64,000 nucleotides of DNA, taken from Bullera alba. Its lineage: Eukaryota; Basidiomycota; Tremellomycetes; Tremellales; Bulleraceae. The notes under the pieces are model-generated. The model searched no databases, was not told where the DNA came from, and saw only the letters and a program-made list of their open reading frames with translations. Location of the stretch: assembly GCA_001600095.1 (NCBI GenBank), contig BCIX01000001.1:4613198-4677197 (forward strand), given 5' to 3'. Positions within the stretch are counted from its first letter, which is position 1. Each line of letters opens with the position of its first letter. A program made the position numbers and the translations under genes. Positions 1 to 12,900 of this stretch are shown here, in pieces.

Positions 1-294
1 GAAGCAAGCCAGCTTTGCCAGGATCAGGGGACGAGTATAGAGGAAGTCGCGGTCAACTTCGCTTACAAGGGTTTGAAGGATGGCGACCGCGATATCCCAG
101 TCGTCATCGGCTGCAAGGTCATCGACGAGCTGAAGAGGACTATCAAAGGCTGGAGGGCAGTCAATGTTCCAGGCGAAGTGTCAGCCGAGACCAGGGCGAA
201 GATTGACACCGTGGAGAAACAAGTCGAGGAGCTGTTCGAGCGCAAGGGCATCAAGGGTTGGAGTTGGCAGAGTCCCTCGCCGGGTTCCCTATGA
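1..294 (+). CDS. Aldo/keto reductase, C-terminal fragment (5' end outside window)
   Basis: The frame is open from base 1 to a TGA at 292-294 and encodes the last 97 residues of a protein. The segment EEVAVNFAYKG, then IPVVIGCKVIDEL, then a stretch of alternating charged residues, matches the C-terminal end of aldo/keto reductases. There the motif 'A..F....P.V...I.G......L' closes the TIM barrel and the NADPH pocket, and the tail covers the barrel. It looks closest to the D-arabinose/L-galactose dehydrogenase-like branch. The catalytic Asp-Tyr-Lys-His residues lie upstream of the window, so substrate and activity cannot be judged. The gene is convergent with the next one; only about 114 bp separate the two stop codons. 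Confidence 0.6.
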   Translation, partial: EASQLCQDQGTSIEEVAVNFAYKGLKDGDRDIPVVIGCKVIDELKRTIKGWRAVNVPGEVSAETRAKIDTVEKQVEELFERKGIKGWSWQSPSPGSL

Positions 295-408
295 TCGTTG
301 TCCAGAGTACCTTATTGTTAGATGAGATGCAGTTGTACATATCATCGATCACTATGAGATGATAGCTTGGGGTCAAGCAAAGAGGATGAGCTACAAATTT
401 CTGACTCC

Positions 409-3400
409 TTACTGGACACCTCTGCATCTGTTAGGCAGCCGATTCCGCCATTTCTTCGACAGCTTCCGCCCTCGATCCACCGCGACATCGCCTTCCCGGG
501 GAGCCCGTGGCGGTCCAGTAGTTGTTCTCTCCTTTCGCACTCCTGTAACCCACGTTCTCACCATGCCTTCACTTCTACCTCTTTGCGCCACCGGACGTTC
601 AGCAGGCACTCGCGTCCGCTCGTCTCGACCTCGAATTCGGAACCCTGCTATCCGTGGGGCATTCCCCATTCCAAGTAGATCGAAGGGATTAAGCCCGGGT
701 CGCGCTGCCGTATTGCGAACTTGAGGACCGAATTGAGTCGTGTTGGTGGGTCGATCACTTCGGCTTCGCATCTCGCGGCGATTTCTCCTTTCCGCTTTCG
801 CCCGCCTTCGTTCCTCCTTGATCCTTATTCTCTCCATCTGAACCACTCGCCGGCGTTCCAGGTCGGGCTTTCTATCCCAGGTATAGAGTCCAAAACCCCT
901 TGCGGGGTTGACACCCATCCGATCCTCCCTCGGCTCAGCTTGTCGCGAAGGAAATCGTCTCGGATCTGGCTCCAGTGGGCGATTGTCCCTGCCGCCGAAG
1001 AGCTGGGCAAAGCCATTACCATATCGTCTAGGAGGGGGATATCGGCTGCTTTGATCGAACCAGGTTGATTGTCCGTCAGCCAAACTGCGAGGCGCAGTCG
1101 GTGGAGGTCGACCTCTGTCTACGCCATTCTGCCAATCCAACACTGGGCCATCGTCATTGTTGCCGTTTTCCCTTGTCATTCTTGGTCGGTTGAACATCTT
1201 TTTCCAAAACCCGCGACCATTTTGCCCCTGCCGATCTTGACCAACAAATTGAGCACCGTGGAACTGATTGGCGACGGAGCGAGGAGCCGATCCGGGAAGC
1301 CGGTTGAAAGAGCCAAATTGATTGCCGAAACCCATGCCCTGGCCCATGGGCAATGGACGAGGCATAGCAGGCGGGGAGTTTCTCTCGGAGGGCGGCTCGA
1401 TGCTAGGCGGGCGAGGAGGGGAAGGAGGTGGATTCCTTGATGCAGTTCTGTAGAGCGGCACGCCCATTTGCGAGCGAGGTGCCCCCATTCCGGGCTTGTT
1501 CCAAGGCCCTAGCGGACCTGGCTGTGGGTATGCCCATGGTCCAATACCAGGTCGAAGGGGAGATATTGGAGGGTAAAGCGGTCCAATCGCTTGCGGCCAA
1601 GGCGTGAGGTATATTCCTTCCTGACGGCCTATCGAGCCTTTACGCTCCAGCTCCTCGTCTCGCTCTCTTTCCCTCCTCTCCAGATCCGCACGCATTCTCG
1701 ACAAATCCTCTTCTGATGCATCTATAGTCTCACGATGACGGGGATGGTGCTTGCTGTTCGAGCTGTTGGAAGCCGAGGGGTACTTTGTATCTCGCACCTC
1801 ATCTACCACACCAGATCGTGGATGATGGATATCATGTCTCCGCCGTCGTGAATCTGGCTGGATGACGAGACTATCTCGCAGCCTCCTGATGACTGAAGGT
1901 GGGCTTTTCGGCGGCGGAGTGGGTGGAACTTCAGACAGCGGCGACGAGGGATAAGGCTGGGCCGAGCGGGCCTGATTCCGTCGGCTCCGACCATCTCGAT
2001 TGCGGATCCAGGCGAGAGATACCCGTAGCCTATGCCTGCCAGAGGGTACCTCGAATGACACGTCGTTCGGCTCTGACAATTCTGACATAGGGCTGGGAGC
2101 ATCGATCGGTACGCTTGAAGGTGGAGGCGGAGCTGGTAACCGCTTGTCTGGGCCATGCGGCGGGGCAGTGACAAGTGGGACCGGCGGTTCGAGTGAAGGA
2201 GTCGACTCATGAAGTATTACAGTTGGTGGATCTTCACCATGACCCTTCGTTTCCCCTGAGGATCTTTGGCTTTGATTACCAGATGTTTTACTCCGTGATC
2301 TTGGTTGTTCTGGCTTCTGCGAGACATGCCGGGACAGTGTTCCGGTCTTCTCAAGCTATTCCTGATCAGCCCAGAGTCTTCTATGGGTTTTGGCTCACGC
2401 ACCGTGACAGGAATGGATGGTGCTTGTTGCGCGGGCGACGTGGTGATTGACGGATTGGTCTCACTCTTTGGGAGAGGATACGAAGCGGGCTGGAAGTGGG
2501 CACTGAGGTTGGCGGTCGATGGATCGCGTTGCTTGCGGCCGATTCCGTCTGCAGAGCGGTCCTTCGTGAATGAGTGAGATGGAGTCAACGAAGACCGAGG
2601 TAGGGGCAATTGCTGCCGATGGGGTAAGGCAGTTGGCGGAGCTGAAATACCTCCTGCTAAGGCAATGCTGCCATTGCCCGCCTGTGCAGGGGCACTAGGT
2701 GTAGGATTTGGGATACTCGTTGATCTGGGTCCGCGAAGCTGGGACGTTGATCCAGGTTGGCTGAGTACCGGAGCAGAAGAGGACTGAGCTTTGGCGTGTT
2801 CGGCAACAGATGCTTTCGGATCGTTGGACGAAACATCAACTGCCGAGACTTCGATATTCGCAGCCTTGAGATTCGATCCATCGTGCGATCTTTGGCGCTG
2901 TACGGACCTGGCTTCCGTTGCCGGGGGTTCCCGAGTCTGGGATGTAGGCTGCAGCGTCGATTGCTTGGGTTGATACTGCGACAGAAGATTAGCACCCTGG
3001 CAATGTCGTTCTCTTGATCACACTCACGTTGTCTGCAACTCGTCTCGTAAGTGCGATTTCCCCATCGAGATTCTCTCTAGAACGCGACTTGACCGTCTTC
3101 TTCGACCGGCGGGAAGCTTGTGATCCTAGCGAGGGGACTTCTACCGGTATTTCGGGAACACCCGGCACCGTAAGATGTTGATTCGAGGCGTATCGTCGCA
3201 GTGGTGCTTCCACCTGATCTCGAGATGAAGAGGGATCTTTGCGTTGTGACCTGTTGGAGCCTAGAGATCGAGGTGGGTCTGCAGAAGTTTGGTCTCCCTG
3301 GTCTCCTTGTACAGGTCGTGCGGACCTTTGAGAAGTCCGAGACCCCATCTGCCTTGTCGACTGGGCTTCGTTTGCCGACTTCGACTTTGTCACCTCCGCA

Positions 3401-4377
3401 TGCTGGCTTGGCCCGACAAGAGGGGATTTGCGGGTCCTCTCCAATTGATCAGTCTTGGCTGTTGCAGTCTCTAATCGAGGCGATACGGTGACAGATCTGC
3501 CAAGTGGTGTCTTGGGCTCGTTGGGCCCCAGCCCGATAGAACCTCTTGGAGAATCATCCATTCGAGGTATCTGCGCCTCACTGACACCTCGATGGTTCGA
3601 AACCAGCCTCTCCTTGCTCTTTGACATTCCGAGCAAACTCGCAAGGCGGCGATTGGACGGCTTGCTCGATGTATCTGACGCCGCGGGGCTCTCCACATGA
3701 CGCTGACGGAGAATGTCGAAGGGTAGATCCAGGGCGGATGAGAGGTATGCGTCTCGTTGAGCTCGAGTCGATTTCGGTGATGGAGCAGGGTAGACTGGAT
3801 CTCCTGGGGCTAGAGAAATGTGTTTCGCTACTGCGTTTGACGGAGGTGCTGGAGCCAGCATTGATTGTGGAGGATGAGCCAGTAGTGGTACTGGAGGTGA
3901 ACGAGCTGGTCTTGCCGCCGCGCTTCCTGACGGAGCAGGCATGTTGATAGCCTGTATTGGGGGTAAAGACGAGCTGCTGCTATTTGGACCTCCCACTATT
4001 CCAGGTCGAGGATATAGTAGAGCTTCTCTCGCCATGCGGCGTTGTTGGACGATGGTTGTAGCTTCAGTTCCTGTATCGGTTCTGAATGTCGAGAGGCTAT
4101 CCCAAAATGCGCTCCCTACTCCTACTGCTTTGCCAGGCTGACTTTCTGCGGTGTTGACTCCTCCTTCTTTCGTGACGTCCTCTTTCCACTCCTGATACCG
4201 CGCTCTCTTATCCCTTTCCACATCAATGTCCGTTTGGGTCATGAGGGCGTATGAAACGTCGGATTCGTGGCTAGGCGGGAGGACGGGTTTGACGGGCGAC
4301 ATCTGAGCTGGGAGAGGGACTGGGTTGACTGGCGGGGCAAGAGGAACCATGGGCGACTTTTGTCCTTGAGAGACCAT
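409..4377 (-). CDS. Long disordered Pro/Ser/Arg-rich protein of unknown function (1289 aa, 3 exons)
   Basis: The proposed CDS is complement(join(409..2355, 2403..2975, 3028..4377)). The introns are 47 and 52 bp with GTGCGT/GTGAGT donors and a CTGAT branch-like site, and all three exons are phase 0. The start is MVSQGQKSPMVPLAPP at 4377. The protein is almost entirely low complexity: Pro/Ser-rich N-terminal half, Gln/Ser middle, and an Arg/Pro/Gly-rich C-terminal part. A charged, probably coiled segment lies around 1640-1730 (EEDLSRMRADLERRERERDE) and a very basic segment around 770-850 (IRIKEERRRAKAERRNRRE). The segment after the start (about residues 40-70, DVSYALMTQTDIDVERDKRARYQEW) looks the most ordered. 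I recognise no domain. Basic and charged patches would fit a nuclear or RNA-associated scaffold, but that is a guess. Confidence 0.75.
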
Positions 4378-4816
4378 GTTGGCTCGGATTGTTCAAGTTG
4401 TTGAAAAAGGGGTTGAATTGACAGTTGCTTTTGGTTGCGGCGAAGGGGTGCAGAGACCGTCGCCGCTAGCAGACTAGCTGTTCTGAGGAGCGTGAGCTAT
4501 GTACGTCGGCGCCGACACCAAAGCAGCGTGGGATACTGGGTCGAGGGCGAGGTATGCTTCTGAAGTTCTGATGGCTCTTCAGGCGCAAAGGGCGTGTTTG
4601 TGTGTATCCGGGATGGGGTTGATCGTGTCCCTACTCGCGGTCGTGTCAACCTTATGCAGACCATCCTGCAAACCGACTGTATTCAGCTTTCACTCTTCGC
4701 TGCGTACAATACGACGTGTACGACTAGGGATGAAAGAGATGTGGAACAACAGACTCACTGTACCGTACGCTGAAACGACCTCTCGGGTTTTTTCTCCAAG
4801 AATGACAATAAGACCT
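4378..4816. other. Gap between RCC1-gene stop and the start of the 1289-aa gene
   Basis: These 439 bp hold the 3' UTR of the RCC1-like gene and the promoter/5' UTR of the minus-strand gene that starts at 4377. I see no further gene, repeat or clear promoter motif. Confidence 0.5.
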
Positions 4817-6163
4817 TCATTCAACCCATACCCAAGTCGCAGCCAGACCAGCCCAGATCGCTCTAATGTCTCCAGCATGGGGAAGCGGCACTCGAATCAG
4901 TCTCGGGCGATCTCCCTGATCTCCCAGACCCAGATTGCCATGTTCGTTCCACCCCCCGCTCCAAAGTTTGCCCCCCTCACTCTGATCGTGCACAAGGAGA
5001 TGTTCTGATCCAGCAATGATCCTGCTTATCCTGCTTCCTTCCGGAATCTCCACCTCTCCTGGTACTCTACTATCGTCCCGGACACCTCGTAGAAGCTGTC
5101 CGTGGGTATTGGACCCTTGAGAATGTATGCCATGGGTGCTGAGGAGGAAGCTCCCATTCCACGTCGCGGCGATGCCGTCGATTCCGGTTCTCCTCAAGTC
5201 CGCCAACTGTCCTTTTGCATCGCTTCCCCATGCTATCACGGTCCCGTCAGAGAGCAAGGCGATGGTATGAGATGCACCAAGGGCGATGTCGATGATACGG
5301 GTGTTTGTCGGAATTGACAGATGGAGCTGGGTCGGGGGTTGGAACGGGGAGTAGGCTTGTGCTTTGCCTTTTCCCTTTCTTTTGCTCTGTCCATTGCTAG
5401 TCGAGCTGGAGATACCGCTATCGAACGGAGTGGTGAGACTGGAGGTATACGATGCGGTGTCCAGTTCCCCTTTTCTACTAGCACCCCAGCCTATGATCCG
5501 CTGCCCGCCTGGGCCTGTGACCACCGCAATGACATGTCGCTGACCTCCCTTAATCGTCTCCACGTATTCGCCCTTGTTTAGACCCAAGTCTACTATACTT
5601 GGATTATCGGAGGGTTTGGTGACCGCAACCTTGTCACCCGCGACGTGCCCGGAGACTGGTTTGCCGAGTTCCCCAAAATCGTTCGATCCGCAGGATACCA
5701 ATACCTGTTCCAGCCCATGCGCCTGACCTACAGCTGATCCGCCTCCACCCTCGCCAAGGTCTGATTCTTCGTTTCTCTGGTATACCACAAAGCTCGAAGT
5801 CCAAGTCGCTGCAATCTTGACAGGCTCCCAATCGCCAGTCAAGCCGGCAGATGTGGCCAGGCTGAGCAATTTGAATCTTCCTTGGGGCTTCACATCGTCG
5901 AACAGAGCGCACCGCGGGCCCAGTTGACCAAGAGTATTGGTACCTGCAGCCAGAAGATAGCGGTGACCATCTCGCCATATGAGAAGTAAAGCGTGGTTCG
6001 CGGCGGAGACGAGGTCAAGGATGCGAATCTCTTTTGCGGAGTCGAAAAAGTCGTCCAGGGATGGGTGGAATTCGCAGCGTGTGAGAATACTGACATCTTC
6101 TGCGTGATTCAGCGATAGCTGAGATGCTCCATTGGAGCCACAAGCGAAAAGATTGGGTCGCAT
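4817..6163 (-). CDS. RCC1-repeat (beta-propeller) protein, Ats1-like
   Basis: A single uninterrupted exon encodes 448 aa starting MRPNLFACGSNGASQL. At least six RCC1-type blades are visible by their 'GxNxxGQLG' cores: CGSNGASQLSL, AAGTNTLGQLG, CGSNDFGELG, GWGASRKGELD, AWGSDAKGQLADL, TQGSNTHGQLL-like and SGGWNEHGNLGLGD. Each is followed by the usual 'I..G..H...L' spacing, for example DIALGASHTIALLSDGT. The family includes chromatin/Ran exchange factors and, in yeasts, Ats1, which acts in tRNA wobble-uridine modification with Kti11. The short length, with no extra domain, fits the Ats1/RCC1-like group better than true RCC1. An insertion around 5330-5420 carries a Lys-rich SKRKGKGK patch inside the propeller, which could be a nuclear localisation signal. 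The exact cellular role is inference. Confidence 0.8.
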   Translation of the reverse strand: MRPNLFACGSNGASQLSLNHAEDVSILTRCEFHPSLDDFFDSAKEIRILDLVSAANHALLLIWRDGHRYLLAAGTNTLGQLGPRCALFDDVKPQGRFKLLSLATSAGLTGDWEPVKIAATWTSSFVVYQRNEESDLGEGGGGSAVGQAHGLEQVLVSCGSNDFGELGKPVSGHVAGDKVAVTKPSDNPSIVDLGLNKGEYVETIKGGQRHVIAVVTGPGGQRIIGWGASRKGELDTASYTSSLTTPFDSGISSSTSNGQSKRKGKGKAQAYSPFQPPTQLHLSIPTNTRIIDIALGASHTIALLSDGTVIAWGSDAKGQLADLRRTGIDGIAATWNGSFLLSTHGIHSQGSNTHGQLLRGVRDDSRVPGEVEIPEGSRISRIIAGSEHLLVHDQSEGGKLWSGGWNEHGNLGLGDQGDRPRLIRVPLPHAGDIRAIWAGLAATWVWVE

Positions 6164-6414
6164 CGAGGGAGTGTAGTGACTGTGTGTTGTTCTTTGGTCG
6201 TTCTAGGAGCGAGAGATGCAAGCTTTGCTGCTTGGATGCAGAATAGGTCCAAGCTCAAACACGTGGAGCCCCGCACACACCCGCACGCCGCCAAATCAGG
6301 CCAGCATGATGCTCGGTGCGTGAGCCAAGCTGTCCTGCTTGAGACTTTCGTTTGAAGGCCCGGCATTTCACCAATACGTGTTCAGCGTGACAGTCGTCGA
6401 TGATCCATCTGCGA

Positions 6415-9400
6415 TCATAAGGCTAGCTCTGCGGGTACTGTGTTATTATACCACCTCCCTTCTATCCACTCGACCCTTCCCAGTCCGCTGGCCGTGCCGA
6501 CCGCCAGCCAGCCGGCATTGTGTATACCCCCAGCATTGTTCCACACGGCTTTATGCACCCCCACATACGGCGACCACAGAGCTGTGGATACGAAGGCAGG
6601 ATTGGTTTCTGCCTTCTTGATCAGTTTCGGGGTATGTCGCTCTCCGGCATCACCGAGAGTCATGACGTCGGGGATAAAGCTGTCTGTCAATCTGTACTCT
6701 TGGCTATGGGAGTCGTAGTCCATCTCAAAGAGGCGGCGGAAGAGCAGTGGCTAATCGTCATCCACCGTCAGCCTAGTCTCTACAAATCTGGATGCACGCA
6801 CCAATTTCCTTCTCCTGTGCTGGCCGGTGAAATAGTTCGCAATCAAGGACGATCCATCCGTGCTGCATGATACAACCATCGTGTGATAGTCCGATGCCGC
6901 AACGTCCTGATGAGAAGGTGATCTGGTCAGCCTGATCTAGACCTTGGCTACAAGCATACTCACCAGGATAGGGCCACGGTGGGCGGATATACCGGTCGCT
7001 CGGGTGACACCGATTCCAAACACTTTCTGAGCTTGAACAACGTGGTCGATATCCGCATATAGAGGACCAGCTAGGTGTGGGGCCCAAGTACACGCAAGTG
7101 ATGGCGCTAAAGAGATATACATCAGCTCGCTCTAGCATTCAGCACTCACTCCTTTGCCTATTCAGCTCGACTCGTACTGTCGGGTCTCGCACATCCACCA
7201 TTGTGACAGACCCATCGTATGATGACAAAATCACGTATGGCGGGTCGCCATCATACTCAGCAAAGCCTTTCACGTCTCCGGGGGCGACTCTGACCGCACG
7301 AGCGGTACTTATCGACGACAAGGCGACTTGGAAGTAAGATACCGGCATGACTGTAGTGAGGTCAGCTTATGACATGCAGGACTCGATGACAACTCACTGT
7401 CTGCCTTCTTGCCCGACCTCAGGGCGTCGCCTACATCCCAAACAATGCCATGGCCTGGACCATCATCCCCATCAGCGTGAACTAATATGTTGACGAGTAC
7501 CTGCTCCACCCACCATTGGACGTTCCCACCGCTATGCGCTCGCCTGTCATCCAGTCGCAAGTGGTACATGTAGCGTCGTCCACTTCCAATTTCAGGAGTG
7601 GCTCGTCGAGAGGGACTGCTATATGTTAGCTTATACGAGCAGTACTCCGAGGACTCAAGCTGCTCACGATATATGGGTCCATTGTTCACCGAGTCGCCGG
7701 GTGTGAGAGCCTCAGGCCGAGGTACGGGATACAACGACACACTTCCATCCAGTTGGATACAGGCCAGTATCCCCAATTTTGGCAGGCCGCCACTATTTCT
7801 TCCCGTAGCATCGTCCTGAACGATCCGTCAACTCTTCACGGTCACCAGCCCTCGCCTAGCTTACCTCATCATAAGCACCCAGTGGCATCCACTTGATCTC
7901 TGTAGCAGAACCGCCTTTAATGCAAAGAACCATCTCGCACCGAAGTGCACTTTGAGACGGTGAGCTCGTCTGGCCCTCACCATCTCCACCCGATAACGCT
8001 TGAGTTACAGGGACGAGTGACCATATTTGAATCGAGCCCTTCTCTTGCGGATGAGCCTTCTGGCCAATCAGAGGCTGAGTGTCCAAATCGGGAAGGGTGG
8101 ATATGGCGAGATATTGCTTCGGCGATGATAGTGGGACAGGACACCAATCCATTCCCCAGATGGGTCCGCCGGCGGAGAAGATGAAGCCGTCACGTAGCCC
8201 GTCCTGATCGCCTGAGCAGAAGTCAGCCACTGCACAAGGCCTGATTGTGGCTACCCGGACTCACTGAGCTTCTGGGTTTGAAATCGTGCAAATGCTTGAG
8301 CAGTCTGGGAACCGTATGCCCCGACATGGCAATTGATCTGCCCTTGAGGGAGATACTCAGCCGCAGCACTGAAGGGATGATATCAGTGGCATTTCGTGTG
8401 AATCGACTCGCCCTTCTCACCTCTCCGAAAGCAAGTCTGAGTGGCTGATTTTGAGACGGCCTGTACCCTCCAATTCCAGCCTGACATCCTGTCTAAACTT
8501 CCAACCAGCATCGACTTGTTTTCCTTTCCCCTTCCGAGAAGTCTCTGCCGTACTCGCAACTTGGTCCGTACCCCCCGATCTGGCATCTTCATACATCCCC
8601 TTCCACCATCCTTCGCCTTGCCACATCTCCCAGGGCGACTCCAAGCCATAGTAGTCCTGGATCTTCCATCCCGTCACCTGCCTCGTTTCCTTCCTTTTTA
8701 TGGTATCTTCTCCGTGCTCATCACTGACCCATCGAATCAGCTCCTTGCTGTATGGCTGCTCGCGGGGATGTCGAGTCAACCTCGTAATGACAGGCGTTGA
8801 TGGTCCAGAAGTAAATCCCTCTACTCCGAGATTCCTATATTTCTCATTCTCCCGCCCGGTCCCTTGCTTCTGCTGCTCGCTCCGGATAGCCGGCTTGGCA
8901 AGCACCACAGTGGATTGCTGAAGGATCGATCGGTAGGCGGGTGGTAGGCTGTCAAGACCGATCCCTCCTGGTCTGCCGCCTTGTGTGCTCAAACCGGGTT
9001 TGTTCGGTCTGTCGTACGACGGGATAATAGCTCGGACGACTTGGTTTTTCTTGGCCCTAGGTCGCCGAGAAGCTTCTTTGCCTTTGATACGATTCTTCAT
9101 TCCTCGTCCCGAGCCGTTTTGCCGTCTCTCACTCTCATTGATGGAGACGAGGTCTGATTCATCTTCGTCGACGTCCATCTCGTCATCTTCACCCTCTTCT
9201 AGCTCCTTGAGGTCGTCACTGGAATGTTCGTCGCTTGAATGGCCATCCCTGTCGACTCGACCACTTGCACCCGGCCCTCCTCTCCCCTTCTTCTTTTCCT
9301 TGGGTTGATCAACGTCCGGCTGGAATTCCGAGCTGTCGCCTGAGCTCAACGATATCGCATCCCCATCGTCCGAAGACTCCGCTCCAGAGCCGGGACCCTC

Positions 9401-9532
9401 TTTCTCCTTGCCTTTAGCTCGGGAGCTTTCAGCTGGATGGCCTTTTTCCGAATCCGAGTCCTCAGAGAGCAGCTCCAGTCCGGCCATGGATGCGTAGGAA
9501 GGGCGCGATTTGCGCTCCCGCAGGGACACCAT
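6415..9532 (-). CDS. WD40 protein resembling TFIIIC subunit Tfc6/GTF3C2 (885 aa, 10 exons)
   Basis: The proposed CDS is complement(join(6415..6750, 6802..6906, 6964..7106, 7150..7350, 7398..7454, 7514..7618, 7668..7815, 7865..8211, 8265..8368, 8421..9532)), which closes in frame. The first ~330 residues are acidic/basic and disordered (SSEDSDSEKG, EEGEDDEMDVDEDE, RRPRAKKNQ), as in chromatin proteins. A WD40 propeller follows with GGPIWGMDWCP, QIWSLVP, GILACIQLDGSVSLYPVP, ERIAVGTSNGG.GIVWDVG, PYVILSSYDGSVTMVDVRD and a C-terminal WLAVGTASGLGRVEW strand. This order, and the 'GW(L)xxGxxSGLxR' end, resembles GTF3C2/Tfc6, a subunit that helps TFIIIC recognise B boxes of tRNA genes for RNA polymerase III. 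An in-frame ATG 15 codons upstream (9577) is an alternative start; I prefer MVSLRERKSRPSY at 9532. Assignment rests on pattern memory, not a search. Confidence 0.72.
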
Positions 9533-9999
9533 GGTGAGTGTTGAAGAGGGATTCGGTGGGAGAGTTCTGGGTCTCACATCCAGCAGTCTGTGCTGCTACG
9601 ACTGCGATCCCCACAGCTAGTCGAAGCCAGTTAATGCAGTATGTGTGTTATCAATTTCTGTAGCCAGCTTCGCTCATGATTGTGCTAGTCCCAAGCTGGT
9701 CCTGCTGTTGTCAACATTGATTGATCCGTGCCTGGCCAGAAGATAGGTCCACGGAGTTGTCCTGCCGTCTCCGTTCTTTCCAGCGTACTCCTTTAGCGCA
9801 CTCACGGTCCCGCGTCTGGCAGGTAGCGCCCCAACTTGCTTCATCATCGCTGCATCTATATGGAGAACCTTTTCGCTATGGCTTTGACGTCCTGTGAGTC
9901 ACCGAGACCAGATACATTCGTGTCATGTCGTGTCATATGCCTTCGTGTATCATCATCTACAGGACTACCGAAGGGGCCATCTTTGTGGGAGGGGTCTGG
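9533..9999. other. Gap between Mug190-like stop and WD40 gene start
   Basis: These 467 bp separate two minus-strand genes. They must contain the WD40 gene promoter and 5' UTR, and the 3' UTR of the Mug190-like gene. I see no coding signal, repeat or recognisable site. Confidence 0.5.
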
Positions 10000-12900
10000 T
10001 CATATCCTGGACTGGCCCTCATGCTCCACCGCAACGTCAGACCTCCTCACGCGCGAGTCTCCTGCTACGTTGTACATCTTGGCTTGGAGCTTGTCCTTGA
10101 CGAATTTTCCCGTGCGAGCGATCTTCAACTGGAAGATGCCCTTGTTCTATATGTCAAAGTCAGTTCTATATTCCCGTCTCCGAGTGCGGAACACACGTCG
10201 ACTTACGCGTTTGTGCAGGGCGTGGGAGTGTGCCTTGCCGTCCTTCACTGAACCGTCATCGCTGTCGTCACTATCGTCGTTGCGACTCCTCGCCAACCCA
10301 GATCTTCGCTTGAAAGAAGTTGTTGAACCCATGGATAACCTGGAGGTCCTGTCTTTCGAGCCCGCTCTGTCGACACCTTCCTCGTCATCCTGGTCGTCCT
10401 CGTCCTCGTCATCATCATCTGAGATCAAGGCGGAGGGGCTCAATGCCCGCTTGTCACCTTTCTCCATTTCCGTTGCCAAATCCCAGGCTTCGTAAACCCG
10501 CTTGAATCGTAGATCCTTCTTGCACAACTTCTTGTGCACTCGACTAACTCCGGGCTGTACCACCAGACTTAGGTTGACAAAACCCATCAACTTGACGTCC
10601 GTGGATGAGCCGATGGAGCTCGCCCTCTTCCGGGATGTGGGTGAGGGCCGAGCGTCAAAGACTTGGTCGGCGCCGAGCTGAGGCGCTTGTACCTCGGACT
10701 CCCTTTGTATCCTGTAATACCGCGTCGATGCCTTTACAGCGTCACCAATCTCGGAAGTGTTGAACACCGGAACTGTCCGTTGACAAAGTGTACCATCGGG
10801 ACAATCATCAAGTCGGACTGTAGCGATACCGAATGCCTTCTTCTTCTTGACCACTTTTGACTTTGTGACGAAACTGATGATTATCGAGCAGCTGTGTCGA
10901 TATTGCACCGCCAGCTTGATTGGCTTTTCAATCTCCCACTCCACCTCGGTCATCTCGTCAAAGTCGAAGGAAGTGGAGCTCGCGAATCGTGCTGAGCCTG
11001 GTGTGTCTGGCAGATCACCCTCAATGGATCTGCGAATACTGCTATCACCGGCGTCGTCCGCTTCGTTGGCGGTGTCGAGGATGTACTGATCGCTTTCGGT
11101 CTGGATCATCAGCGACACTGACTTGTTGGTATGCCGTGACAAGTCGGTGGCTGAGATCGACTTGATCTCCAGTGTCGCGGTCTCATACCCTGACACTCGG
11201 GGCGGCAAGTCGATATCGATAGGCTTGAAGAGGAGGGACAGGCGTATCCTTCCCCAGCCAAGTCCTCCGACCAATGGGTACCATCTGCAGCGAGATGATT
11301 AGTCTTGCCAGAAGTCATGTATAATCCTGCACGACTTACCGGGTCAAGTTGCTCCTATCGGAAAAGACGTCTGCGAGGCGGATGGTCGCGATACCCAGGA
11401 TAGGGTCTGGGAAGACTCGGCGTGAGTATGTCTTCGGATCGAGGCTTTGAGATTCACACTCACCATGCTCTCGATTCCGCTCATCTCGGACCACGAAAGT
11501 GATCTTGGCCATCCTCCAATCTCGCAAGAACCTCTCGCTGACAGCATTGAAGTAGGGTAACGGCGTGAGTTGCTTCGTTCGGGTTCTATACACCAATCGA
11601 TCGTTCAAATGCACTTCGACATAGGCAGAGGGTGGGTCTGGGTTTTCGCCGGGCGTGCGATCCACCACGTCGTCCAGAGCAGGCTTGCCCGCCGCCGCTG
11701 ACAATTTGCGATCCAGCGCGCCCGAGAAAGTGCCATCAAGAGACTCGACCTCGAGATCTGCGCCAGCATCAGTATGAAGCAGAGCAAGATCGAGACTGTC
11801 CGTATCCCGAACTTACCGTTACATTGGTGGATATGGAACTAAGAGCGTCCGTCAGATCACGTCTTGTCGTTCATCCCGGACCGCTCACCTGTAAGACACC
11901 GCTTCTCAACTTTTCCGACGGCTTCACCTCAGCCTCCATCGCCTCCCTCTCGCGCTCGCCAGAGAACCAAGCTAGTGTCTCTTGACGGCGCTGCTTCCTC
12001 TCTTCCTCCCAGTTTGGTACGTCCATGTAGCTCTCCATCCATTTCATCCATGAAGGCAGAATCATGTCCTCCTTGGTCGGTTCGCCCTTCCTCTCGCTAT
12101 GTTCTGAGGCGGCTCTCTCATGCATCTCCTTTTCTGACATTTGCCAGAGTGGGTAAAAGCGAACAGACCACTCGAGCACGCCTTGCACTCTCATTCCTGA
12201 TCTATCAGCCCGCAGTTCGTCCCATCGGCGATGTAGACCTTGACTGGGGTCAGTCTTCTGAGCTTGTTCGACCAGATCCGCGATCTCGACCTCGATAGTC
12301 CCCATCGCATCGTCGGCGGAGAATCGATCGGAATCGCAAACGTTCAATCGGAGCCTCTCGCCGGATTCGATGGCATCTGCGCCAACGAGGACTGAGGGGT
12401 AAGCGATGTTAAATTTTCTAGACTCACTGAAAGCCGGCTCCTCCCAGGAGGGTGATCGAGTATCGATGATCGTTCGAGTACTGAATACTGCCGGGAAACA
12501 ACATCAGTACCCATGACCAAGTGCCAGGACTCGACTTGTCAGACTCACATGGCTTGTTGAACTTGGTCATCGAGACGGCAACGTATGGATCGCATGATCC
12601 TGCGAGAAAGTCAGATCCCGACTTAAGAATCCGACTCACCCATCGCGTCAGTCTTTGGCAGATCCTCTGCCGCATGAATGACAAGATGCAGGATACCGAC
12701 CGAATTTGTCCTCAGTGAAGCTTCCTGTCCCATTAGGAGTCGGTCGAGATCAACGGTGAATGATTCAGGTCGAACAAAGGCTTGGGCGACCTCGGCGATT
12801 GACTTTTGGACTGACTCAGAAGTTAGAGCTGAAGCCTCTCTCGTAGCATATATATAAGCTCACCAAACCACTTCATCCCCGGCAACTCCATAGCGTTGAA

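Noticed and set aside
2217..2609. Separate minus-strand gene in the middle of the 1289-aa gene
   Set aside because: The frame change is fully explained by a 47-bp intron (2356-2402) with good donor, branch site and acceptor.
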